A stretch of DNA of 13,117 nucleotides from an uncultured Bdellovibrio sp. (GTDB lineage: Bacteria > Bdellovibrionota > Bdellovibrionia > Bdellovibrionales > Bdellovibrionaceae). Shown in pieces: positions 7,172-13,117 of this stretch (the stretch's first letter is position 1; each line of letters begins with the position of its first letter). Position numbers and translations under genes: made by a program. The DNA is taken from the NCBI GenBank assembly GCA_946480995.1, contig CAMLMF010000028.1, positions 1-13,117 on the forward strand, written 5' to 3'. The notes under the pieces were generated by a model. The model did not search any database. It saw nothing but the letters and a program-made list of their open reading frames with translations, and had not been told where the DNA came from.

Positions 7172-8629
7172 TTACCCCACAGAATTTTCTAATTTCATTT
7201 CAATTAACTTCACGGCCTCGACGGAAAACTCTAACGGAAGTTCTTTGAAAACTTCTTTACAGAATCCGTTGACCAACATCGAAATAGTTTTTTCCATATC
7301 TAGACCGCGTGATTGCAGATAAAAAATCTGATCTTCACTGATACGCGAAGTGGTTGCTTCATGCTCGAGTGTCGCGGTTTTATTTTTGACTTCAATATAC
7401 GGATAAGTGCTGGCACTGCACTTATCACCCACAAGCATCGAATCACACTGCGAATAATTGCGTGCGTTTTCTGCCGAAGGCATGATCTTCACTTGGCCAC
7501 GGTAAGTATTTGAAGACTTATCCGTTGAAATGCCTTTTGAAATAATCGTGCTCTTAGTGTTTTTACCAATGTGGATCATCTTCGTGCCGGTATCAGCTTG
7601 CATCATGTCGTGGGTTAACGCGACAGAGTAAAATGCGCCTTCAGAGTAATCCCCTTGCAAGATGCACGAAGGATACTTCCACGTGATCGCAGATCCTGAC
7701 TCCACTTGTGTCCACGAAATTTTTGAACGCTTGCCGGCGGCCTTACCACGTTTTGTTACGAAGTTATAAATACCACCACGACCTTCTTTGTCGCCGGTGT
7801 ACCAGTTTTGCACTGTCGAATATTTAATTTCAGCATCGTCGTGGGCAATCAATTCAACAACCGCTGCATGCAATTGATTTTCATCGCGTTGCGGAGCTGT
7901 ACAGCCCTCAAGATAATTAACGTAACCACCCTCATCACAGACCAACAATGTTCTTTCGAATTGGCCCGTGTCTTTGGCGTTGATACGGAAGTACGTTGAA
8001 AGATCAATCGGGCAACGCACGCCTTTAGGGATATAACAGAATGAACCGTCAGTGAAGACAGCGGCATTTAAAGCGGCGTAGTAATTGTCCGTGTACGGAA
8101 CCACAGTGCCCAAATATTTTTTTACTAAGTCAGGGTGCTTGTGAACAGCTTCAGAAATAGAACAGAAGATGACCCCTGCTTCATCTAAAACTTCCGTGTG
8201 GGTAGTGCCGACTGAAACCGAGTCAAAAACCACGTCCACGGCAATGCCGGAAATACGTTTTTGTTCAGTGAGCGGAATCCCCAACTTTTCAAATGTTTTG
8301 ATTAACTCTGGATCTAACTCATCCAAAGATTTTGGTTTGTCCGCGTCTGTTTTCTTCTTCGGCGCTGAATAGTAACGGATCGCTTGGAAATCAATTTTCG
8401 GGTACGAAACATGGGCCCATGTCGGCTCTTCCAAAGTAAGCCAGTGACGGTATGCTTTTAAGCGATAGTCTAACATCCACTCAGGTTCATTTTTCTTTGT
8501 TGAAATTAAACGAATGATGTCTTCGTTTAAACCTACGGGGGCTTCGTCGGATTCAATGTCCGTCGTAAAGCCATACTTATATTCGTAGCTTTCAAGTGGA
8601 TTGTTTGAAGAGGGTTTGTTGTTATCCAT
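7172..8629 (-). CDS. sufB: Fe-S cluster scaffold subunit SufB
   Basis: This is a full-length SufB of 485 residues. Seen here: [19 protein letters not shown] (196-214), the segment [20 protein letters not shown] with Cys243, [13 protein letters not shown], the site [13 protein letters not shown] with Cys404 (equivalent to the catalytic region around E. coli Cys405), the acidic segment [12 protein letters not shown], and the C-terminal [21 protein letters not shown]. SufB receives sulfur from SufS and, with SufC and SufD, assembles clusters. It is the first structural gene after the regulator. Its ATG overlaps the rrf2 stop by 8 bases, so the regulator and scaffold are made from one transcript. 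The N-terminal 12 residues are polar and variable. Confidence 0.97.
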   Translation of the reverse strand: MDNNKPSSNNPLESYEYKYGFTTDIESDEAPVGLNEDIIRLISTKKNEPEWMLDYRLKAYRHWLTLEEPTWAHVSYPKIDFQAIRYYSAPKKKTDADKPKSLDELDPELIKTFEKLGIPLTEQKRISGIAVDVVFDSVSVGTTHTEVLDEAGVIFCSISEAVHKHPDLVKKYLGTVVPYTDNYYAALNAAVFTDGSFCYIPKGVRCPIDLSTYFRINAKDTGQFERTLLVCDEGGYVNYLEGCTAPQRDENQLHAAVVELIAHDDAEIKYSTVQNWYTGDKEGRGGIYNFVTKRGKAAGKRSKISWTQVESGSAITWKYPSCILQGDYSEGAFYSVALTHDMMQADTGTKMIHIGKNTKSTIISKGISTDKSSNTYRGQVKIMPSAENARNYSQCDSMLVGDKCSASTYPYIEVKNKTATLEHEATTSRISEDQIFYLQSRGLDMEKTISMLVNGFCKEVFKELPLEFSVEAVKLIEMKLENSVG

Positions 8630-9071
8630 TCAGAGCCTCAGTTGTTTTTTTCGCGATGGTATTTTTATCCACAAGAAGATCTTTCAAGCTCAGGCTTTTA
8701 TAAAATTCTGTAAGACGATTATTTAACTGCGTAATAGGTGAAACGATGTTGCAAGTCCCTTTGATTTCGCACGGGGCTTCGTTGTTTAAACATTTGACTA
8801 GGGCTGTAGGGCCTTCGATCACATCAACAAGATCTTGCATTGAAACTTTGGCCAAATCTTTAGTGATCTGATAACCACCATTCACGCCATATTCGGCGCG
8901 CAAGAATCCACCTTTTTGCGCCATTTGTTGCATCACGCGCGCGGTGGCATCAAACGGAGTATGGAAAGCGTCAGAAACTTCTTTCGCCGTGGTTAACTCG
9001 CCTGGAATTTTTTTGCTCATGTGCTTTAAAGCCATAAGCGCATATTCAAGTTTTCGATTGATTTTATTCAT
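8622..9071 (-). CDS. Rrf2-family regulator with three cysteines, likely Fe-S sensor of the SUF operon
   Basis: This protein has 149 residues. The winged helix spans about 1-75: [13 protein letters not shown] is the family opening, [30 protein letters not shown] the helix-turn-helix, and [10 protein letters not shown] the wing. Three cysteines follow, Cys94-x6-Cys101-x5-Cys107. This resembles IscR (Cys-x5-Cys-x5-Cys-x2-His), but the first gap is one longer and Val110 stands where IscR has the cluster-ligand His. It probably binds a [2Fe-2S] or [4Fe-4S] cluster and adjusts SUF transcription to cluster supply, by comparison with IscR and SufR. First gene of the operon; its stop overlaps the sufB start. 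An inverted repeat 57-86 bases upstream is a likely self-regulatory site. Calling it IscR proper would go beyond the evidence. Confidence 0.88.
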   Translation of the reverse strand: MNKINRKLEYALMALKHMSKKIPGELTTAKEVSDAFHTPFDATARVMQQMAQKGGFLRAEYGVNGGYQITKDLAKVSMQDLVDVIEGPTALVKCLNNEAPCEIKGTCNIVSPITQLNNRLTEFYKSLSLKDLLVDKNTIAKKTTEALNG

Positions 9072-9127
9072 AAGTAACCCGTTTCAATGGCCTGGTTCTA
9101 AACGAAAGCGAAATGAAAAACAAGATG

Positions 9128-9157
9128 AAATACGCCTTATTTTAACGTATTTAAGGC
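9128..9157. promoter_or_regulatory. Nested inverted repeats upstream of rrf2-suf, candidate operator
   Basis: Two perfect inverted repeats interlock. AAATACG at 9128-9134 pairs with CGTATTT at 9146-9152 across 11 bases; GCCTTA at 9134-9139 pairs with TAAGGC at 9152-9157. Read on the minus strand, a -10-like TAAAAT lies within the element at 9143-9138, so a bound protein would cover a promoter for rrf2. The region is AT-rich and sits between divergent genes. It does not obviously match the E. coli IscR type 1 or type 2 consensus. Binding by the Rrf2 protein is inferred from position. Confidence 0.45.
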
Positions 9158-9232
9158 TGTGACAGAAAAGAACCGTAAAGTTTGCAAAAAATATGGTGAT
9201 TCCAATGCTTTAGGGTGCTATACGAAAGTCCT

Positions 9233-10099
9233 ATGAGAATTATTTTCATCACCATCGCCAGCGTTATTGCCCTTGCTATACTTGTTTTAATGGCCCGTAT
9301 TTGGGGCATGGGTCAAGTCCACTATAAGTTCGAGCACGCCTTCTTTAATGGCACAACCCCCATGATCATCGTGAAGGCCGACACTTTGGAGGCCGCGAAA
9401 GAGGCTTTAAAACTTCGCCCCGATGCGATCATCTGGGCTGATGTGCGCTTTTCGCGCGAAAAAATTCCGTTCGTATTGCCCGCTTCTCGCGATGTCGAAT
9501 TCTTAGATATGAAAAAGGCAGAGCAAGAGAAAAATCCGACAACACCGATCTTGATTGGCGGCCGCTTAACCGAATATCCGTGGGAGCAGATCAACGAATT
9601 TTACAAGACCACGCCGGCTTTGAAAGAATATTACGAACAGTTTCCGCAAACTCGTTTTGTTTTAAATATTATCGACAACACATCCGAAGCCCACATCGCC
9701 TTAGTCAATGCCATCAAGGACTTTAAGCCCAATGAGCGCACCTTTATTCAAAGTGATGCGTTGATTTTGATGACTTCGATTAAAGAAATTAAGCCTGAGT
9801 GGGTGTATGGAACAAGCACTCCGGATCTGATGCGTTTTTTAACGTTTGATTCGATGTTCATTCTGCCGTCGACACAATTTAAGGGCGATGTTTTTGTTGC
9901 GCCATTTTTGCTGCGTAAACGTCCGGCATTTAACAACGATATCATCGCAGAAATGCGTCACCGCAATAAGCGAGTTATTTTAGGACCAATCACGAATGAG
10001 AATGAGTATGCTGAGGCGAGTCGCTTAAATGCCGACGGACTTATTACAGAGAATTTGCCTCAATTGCTAAATCTCCTCGGCCAAGGTCCTGCCAAGTAG
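9233..10099 (+). CDS. Membrane-anchored GDPD-fold protein lacking most catalytic residues
   Basis: The ATG at 9233 gives 288 residues beginning with a hydrophobic anchor at 2-20; a GTG at 9215 in frame would add six residues and is less likely. The rest follows the glycerophosphodiester phosphodiesterase TIM-barrel pattern. DTLEAAKEALKLRPDAIIWADV (50-71) matches the ENT-helix and E-x-D strand, RFVLNIID (141-148) the middle strand, FIQSD (171-175) a later one, and KRVILGPITNENE with NADGLITENLPQLL (246-279) the last strands. Active GDPDs need HRG, ENT, E-x-D and HD. Here HRG reads VKAD, the ExD glutamate is Trp68 with only Asp70 kept, and HD reads ProAla. Catalysis by the usual mechanism is therefore unlikely. 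It is divergent from the SUF operon and just upstream of tolQ. The fold call is by motif pattern; the role is unknown, possibly a binding or scaffolding protein at the membrane. Confidence 0.7.
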   Translation: MRIIFITIASVIALAILVLMARIWGMGQVHYKFEHAFFNGTTPMIIVKADTLEAAKEALKLRPDAIIWADVRFSREKIPFVLPASRDVEFLDMKKAEQEKNPTTPILIGGRLTEYPWEQINEFYKTTPALKEYYEQFPQTRFVLNIIDNTSEAHIALVNAIKDFKPNERTFIQSDALILMTSIKEIKPEWVYGTSTPDLMRFLTFDSMFILPSTQFKGDVFVAPFLLRKRPAFNNDIIAEMRHRNKRVILGPITNENEYAEASRLNADGLITENLPQLLNLLGQGPAK

Positions 10100-10100
10100 G

Positions 10101-10129
10101 TTGAACTCGACCGCATTTGGGCATATCTT
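10101..10129 (+). promoter_or_regulatory. Candidate tolQ promoter (TTGAAC-N17-TATCTT)
   Basis: TTGAAC at 10101-10106 and TATCTT at 10124-10129 are separated by exactly 17 bases, each matching four of six consensus positions. The -35 box begins one base after the stop of the GDPD-like gene. A start near 10136 would give a leader of about 38 bases that includes the GGAGG ribosome binding site. The -10 box overlaps the left arm of the hairpin at 10122-10137. Confidence 0.4.
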
Positions 10130-10176
10130 TTTAACCTGGGACGAAAGTTGCGTTCCACTTCGGAGGTTAAGATATG
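10122..10176 (+). promoter_or_regulatory. Stem-loop covering the tolQ start codon and Shine-Dalgarno sequence
   Basis: CATATC (10122-10127) pairs with GATATG (10171-10176), and TTAACCT (10131-10137) pairs with AGGTTAA (10164-10170). This makes 13 base pairs with a TTT bulge. Inside, GGGACG (10138-10143) can pair with CGTTCC (10151-10156), with one G-U pair, around a seven-base loop. The outer stem contains the whole ATG and the AGG of the ribosome binding site GGAGG (10162-10166); only the first GG lies in the unpaired ACTTCGG. In RNA this would mask tolQ translation initiation. In DNA it is an inverted repeat over the candidate -10 box and could be an operator. Confidence 0.5.
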
Positions 10177-10914
10177 TCCGCTTTTTCTTTTATTAATGTG
10201 GCTGAAGCCGCCCCTGCAGTTTCTGTAAATACCAGCCCCATGGACGCCATATTTCAGGCTAGTCCTATCGTCCAGCTGACACTTATCATCCTGATCGTCC
10301 TTTCTATTTTCTGTTGGGCGATTGGTTATACCAAATATCAAACCTTCAAAAAGATGAACGAGTCCGATGAACTTTTCTTAAATAAGTTTTGGAAAGTAAA
10401 TTCCCTGGATACTTTGTATGAAGACATCGATCAGTATAGTGACTCTTCTGTCGCTCGCGTCTTTAAGGCCGCTTACTTAGAGATGAAAAAGATTTCAGAG
10501 TCTCCGCTGTTGGCTCGCAATGAAGGTGATAAGCCGATCTTGTCAGGCATCGACAACTTAGAGCGCATGCTGAACAAAGCTTCCGAAAACGAAATTGCTA
10601 AATTGGAATCACGCCTTACTGTTTTAGCAACAACTGGCAGTACCGGTCCATTTATCGGATTATTTGGTACGGTGTGGGGGATCATGGGATCTTTCCACAA
10701 AATCGGCCAAACAGGATCGGCAAGTTTAGCAGTTGTTGCTCCGGGTATTTCTGAGGCATTGATTGCCACGGCGATTGGCCTTGCGGCCGCGATCCCTGCG
10801 GTTGTGTTATACAACAATTTTATCGCTCGCATTCGTCGCCAAGAAGTCACCTTAAATAATTTCAGTGCTGACTTTTTGAATATCGTTAAAAGAAACTTCT
10901 TTCAGGGGAATTAA
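10174..10914 (+). CDS. tolQ: TolQ, proton-channel subunit of the Tol-Pal motor (MotA/TolQ/ExbB family)
   Basis: This protein has 246 residues with three membrane helices: about 31-52 (IVQLTLIILIVLSIFCWAI), about 152-174, and about 190-214. The family core is clear in TGSTGPFIGLFGTVWGIMGSF (154-174) and APGISEALIATAIGLAAAIPAVVLYN (189-214), and the large cytoplasmic loop lies between helices 1 and 2. With TolR it forms the proton-conducting stator-like unit that drives TolA. ExbB is the main alternative, but the following tolR, tolA-like and tolB genes decide for TolQ. The start is fixed by GGAGG seven bases before the ATG. An N-terminal extension of about 25 residues rich in Ala and Pro precedes the conserved region. 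The stop is two bases from the tolR start. Confidence 0.94.
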   Translation: MSAFSFINVAEAAPAVSVNTSPMDAIFQASPIVQLTLIILIVLSIFCWAIGYTKYQTFKKMNESDELFLNKFWKVNSLDTLYEDIDQYSDSSVARVFKAAYLEMKKISESPLLARNEGDKPILSGIDNLERMLNKASENEIAKLESRLTVLATTGSTGPFIGLFGTVWGIMGSFHKIGQTGSASLAVVAPGISEALIATAIGLAAAIPAVVLYNNFIARIRRQEVTLNNFSADFLNIVKRNFFQGN

Positions 10915-10916
10915 AC

Positions 10917-11336
10917 GTGGGAATGGGTTCAGGCGGTAAGTCAAAAAGCCGCGCAACACTCAGTGAAATCAACGTAACGCCCCTGGTGGACGTGATGTTG
11001 GTGCTATTGATCATGTTCATGGTGACCACGCCCCTGATGCAGCAAGGGATTGAAGTGGATTTACCCAAGACTTCTTCGTCTGGTGTGGAACTAAATGATG
11101 AACCTTTTGTATTAGTAATTGGTCCAGATCAAAAAATGACTGTGGCAAAAACAAAAATTGCCATGAGCGAGCTGCGCCCTAAGTTAAAGGCGATTTTTGA
11201 AAACAGAAAAAACAAGCAAATTTATATTCAAGCAGATCGTAAAGTGGATTACGGCTTCGTCGCGGAAGCTATGGCCGAAATACGCGCTGCTGGGATTTTT
11301 AATATCGGACTTGTCACCTTACCAAAAGATCAGTGA
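10917..11336 (+). CDS. tolR: TolR, ExbD/TolR-type subunit of the Tol-Pal motor
   Basis: This protein has 139 residues. A short basic, glycine-rich cytoplasmic tail leads to the single membrane helix. SEINVTPLVDVMLVLLIMFMV includes the essential proton-carrying Asp25 (equivalent to Asp23 of E. coli TolR). The periplasmic domain, about 45-139, ends in EAMAEIRAAGIFNIGLVT, as in ExbD/TolR proteins. A GTG start at 10917 is chosen because AGGGGA lies seven bases upstream; the in-frame ATG two codons later would be 13 bases away. It works with TolQ in the inner membrane. The TGA stop overlaps the next start as GTGA. Confidence 0.94.
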   Translation: MGMGSGGKSKSRATLSEINVTPLVDVMLVLLIMFMVTTPLMQQGIEVDLPKTSSSGVELNDEPFVLVIGPDQKMTVAKTKIAMSELRPKLKAIFENRKNKQIYIQADRKVDYGFVAEAMAEIRAAGIFNIGLVTLPKDQ

Positions 11337-12142
11337 GCAATTTAGAACACCAAACCCCTACTTCAGATGACCAACTTTCCCGCGGCCTCGGGGTTTCTTT
11401 TGCTATTCATGCGCTGATTGTTTCCTATTTCACTCTGAAAACAGTCTTTTTTCCGTCAGAGCAAATTGATTTTACTCAAGCCGTGCGTGTCGACATGGTG
11501 GCCTTGCCGGATAAATTGGATCCTAATTCTTTGCCTCCGGCACAACCAAAAGAAGAAGCCAAGCCTGCTCCGCCAGCGAAAGAAGTGGCGAAGCCCGTAA
11601 CACCCAAAGCAGAACCAAAACCTGAACCCGCCAAAGCGGCCCTTCCGCCAAAGCCGGAAGAGGGTGTAAATATTGAAAAAGTTAAGAATCAACAGCAGAA
11701 AGCTTTAGATAAGCTGAAAGCGTTGGCTGCTCTGGATAAAATCAAAGAAGAAGTTGCTGCCGAAAAAGCTCCTCCAGGAGCTGGCAAAAAAGAAGACGGC
11801 GCGCCAAAAGTAAAAGGCAATGTCTTATCAGCTGGATCGGCATTAACAGGTCTAGCAAAACTAGAGCATCAAAGTTACGCCAATGATTTACACAATCATA
11901 TTAAGCAGCATTGGTCTTTGCCAGAATGGTTGGCCAAGAAGGATTACAAAGCCCAAGCCCAAGTGTTTGTGGATACTCGCGGAAATATTTTAGGTCGGAA
12001 AATTGTTAAATCTAGTGGTAATTCAAGTTACGATGATGAGGTTTTAGCGACCATTGATCGCGCAGCTCCCTTTCCGGCTCCGCCAGAAAAACTGCAAGCG
12101 ATCATGTCTGCTGATGGCATCATGATTGGATTCCCAGAATAA
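11333..12142 (+). CDS. tolA: TolA/TonB-like energy transducer
   Basis: This protein has 269 residues, much shorter than E. coli TolA at about 420. A membrane helix at about 19-41 carries Ser22-x3-His26, the spacing of the TonB/TolA motif that contacts TolQ-TolR or ExbB-ExbD. A Pro/Lys/Glu/Ala-rich stretch (about 66-110, with repeated PKPEP-like units) and a helical Lys-rich part (115-145) form the periplasmic linker. The C-terminal domain, about 178-269, has [14 protein letters not shown] and [20 protein letters not shown], the TonB/TolA C-terminal fold. Position between tolR and tolB supports TolA; the proline-rich linker and length resemble TonB. The GTG start overlaps the tolR stop by four bases without a strong ribosome binding site, so translation is probably coupled. 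Confidence 0.85.
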   Translation: MSNLEHQTPTSDDQLSRGLGVSFAIHALIVSYFTLKTVFFPSEQIDFTQAVRVDMVALPDKLDPNSLPPAQPKEEAKPAPPAKEVAKPVTPKAEPKPEPAKAALPPKPEEGVNIEKVKNQQQKALDKLKALAALDKIKEEVAAEKAPPGAGKKEDGAPKVKGNVLSAGSALTGLAKLEHQSYANDLHNHIKQHWSLPEWLAKKDYKAQAQVFVDTRGNILGRKIVKSSGNSSYDDEVLATIDRAAPFPAPPEKLQAIMSADGIMIGFPE

Positions 12143-12161
12143 TTTTTTAGGAGGCATCTTT

Positions 12162-13117
12162 ATGATTAAGCAACTTCTGGCATTGCTCCTGGTTCTAAGT
12201 TCGCAGCCATTCTTCGCTTCGGCGCAAGAAGGTGGAATTTATATCAAAGCCGGCGAAGCACGCACAAAGAAAAGTCTTTTGGCGATGCCACCCCTGCAGT
12301 ATTCGGGTTCTCCGGGCTCATCTAAATTCCAAGCCATTGGGGTTGATCTGTTTAACATCATCACCAATGACCTATCAGTTTCTTCTTACTTTCAGTTTAT
12401 CGATCAAAAAGCCTTTCTCGAGGATACTACGAAAGTGGGCTTAACTCCCGCGCCCGGCTCCCCGAATGGCTTTAAATTTCAAAGCTGGTCAGCAATCCAA
12501 GCAGACTTTTTGATCAAGATGGGCTTTTCAATCGTTGGCAATGAAATCACGTTAGAAACTTACACGTACCACGTCCCTAAAGCACAATTGGTCTTAGGTA
12601 AAAAGTATAAAGGCACCGTGGGCAGTGTTCGTCGCCTGGCTCACACATTTACTAATGATGTGCTAAAAGCTCTGACCGGGGTTGAAGGTCCGTTCCTTTC
12701 GCGCGTCGTTGTTTCCAGTGATCGCTCCGGGGCACAGACGAAAGAAATTTTTGTGATGGATTGGGATGGCGCCAACGTAGACCAAGTTTCAACTCACAGA
12801 AGTATTTCGATTTCACCAGCGTGGTCCCCTGATAATTCTAAAATTGCTTACACCTCTTATGTTAAGCGCGTTGGGGCTAAGTTCAGAAATGCAGACATGT
12901 TGATTTTGGATCTAGCCAGCGGCAAACGGTCTTTGGTGTCTTATCGTCAGGGAATTAATTCGGGGGCGACTTTTGCTCCGGATAACAAGCACATCTATTT
13001 AACGATTTCCCAAGGCACAAGCCCGGATATTTATAAAATGACTTTGAATGGTGATCTGGCTGGAAAAATCACGAATGGCCCAGCCGGTGCTTTGAATGTG
13101 GAACCAGCAATGTCTAA
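12162..13117 (+). CDS. tolB: TolB, periplasmic beta-propeller of the Tol-Pal system (3' end beyond window)
   Basis: The frame opens at the ATG at 12162, with AGGAGG seven bases before it, and stays open to the window edge for 318 codons. A Sec signal peptide ends at FASA, with likely cleavage after Ala21 before QEGG. Residues about 22-165 match the TolB N-terminal domain ([20 protein letters not shown], and a stretch around [20 protein letters not shown]). Beta-propeller repeats begin after about 175: [11 protein letters not shown], then [17 protein letters not shown], where WSPD is the typical blade motif, then [16 protein letters not shown]. TolB binds Pal and the peptidoglycan/outer-membrane side of the system. 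It follows tolA by 19 bases. Roughly the last quarter of the protein is missing, and any pal gene would lie beyond it. Confidence 0.93.
   Translation, partial: MIKQLLALLLVLSSQPFFASAQEGGIYIKAGEARTKKSLLAMPPLQYSGSPGSSKFQAIGVDLFNIITNDLSVSSYFQFIDQKAFLEDTTKVGLTPAPGSPNGFKFQSWSAIQADFLIKMGFSIVGNEITLETYTYHVPKAQLVLGKKYKGTVGSVRRLAHTFTNDVLKALTGVEGPFLSRVVVSSDRSGAQTKEIFVMDWDGANVDQVSTHRSISISPAWSPDNSKIAYTSYVKRVGAKFRNADMLILDLASGKRSLVSYRQGINSGATFAPDNKHIYLTISQGTSPDIYKMTLNGDLAGKITNGPAGALNVEPAMS

Noticed and set aside
9215..9232. GTG start for the GDPD-like protein
   Set aside because: It adds six polar residues before a normal membrane anchor. The ATG at 9233 gives a cleaner N-terminus.
1..13117. CRISPR arrays, tRNA or rRNA genes, insertion sequences, prophage genes
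   Set aside because: Nothing resembling direct-repeat arrays, tRNA cloverleaves, transposases or integrases was seen on either strand.

Overview
The window is a stretch of bacterial chromosome of moderate GC content. Its gene order and protein style suggest a predatory bacterium of the Bdellovibrio type (Bdellovibrionota) or a close relative. That assignment is an inference from memory of such genomes, because no database search was possible. It rests on the Tol genes, a SUF operon led by an Rrf2 regulator with a two-domain Nfu at its end, and a large exported metalloprotease lipoprotein.

Layout. Bases 1-159 (minus) are the N-terminus of exonuclease VII large subunit (xseA). Bases 212-558 (minus) hold a small two-helix membrane protein whose reading frame is broken by one base at an A/T homopolymer. 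Bases 559-822 are non-coding and contain a GGGAC-T-GTCCC palindrome and an extended -10 promoter facing right. Bases 823-3344 (plus) encode an outer-membrane-type lipoprotein with a zinc-protease HEYGH motif, overlapping by 19 bases a small exported protein of unknown function. This pair converges, with one base between stop codons, on the SUF operon.

Bases 3346-9071 (minus) are a compact operon, transcribed as rrf2-sufB-sufC-sufD-sufS-nfu. It encodes an Fe-S-type transcriptional regulator, the SufBCD scaffold, the SufS cysteine desulfurase and an Nfu carrier. No sufE, sufU or sufA lies in the window. Genes are joined by 4-8 base overlaps or by gaps of 1-18 bases. A nested inverted repeat upstream of rrf2 (9128-9157) is the likely control site.

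Bases 9233-10099 (plus) encode a membrane-anchored protein with a degenerate glycerophosphodiester phosphodiesterase (GDPD) fold that has lost most catalytic residues. It is followed by tolQ, tolR, a short tolA/tonB-like gene and the start of tolB (10174-13117). These form the proton-driven Tol system, which links the inner membrane to the outer membrane during envelope constriction. The tolQ start codon and part of its Shine-Dalgarno sequence sit in a 13-bp interrupted stem that also overlaps a candidate promoter.

Most of the window is well-known housekeeping machinery. I do not see a clear new multi-gene system. The points most worth checking are the tolQ start-site hairpin, the lipoprotease and its overlapping partner, the frameshifted membrane gene, the GDPD pseudoenzyme and the rrf2 operator.
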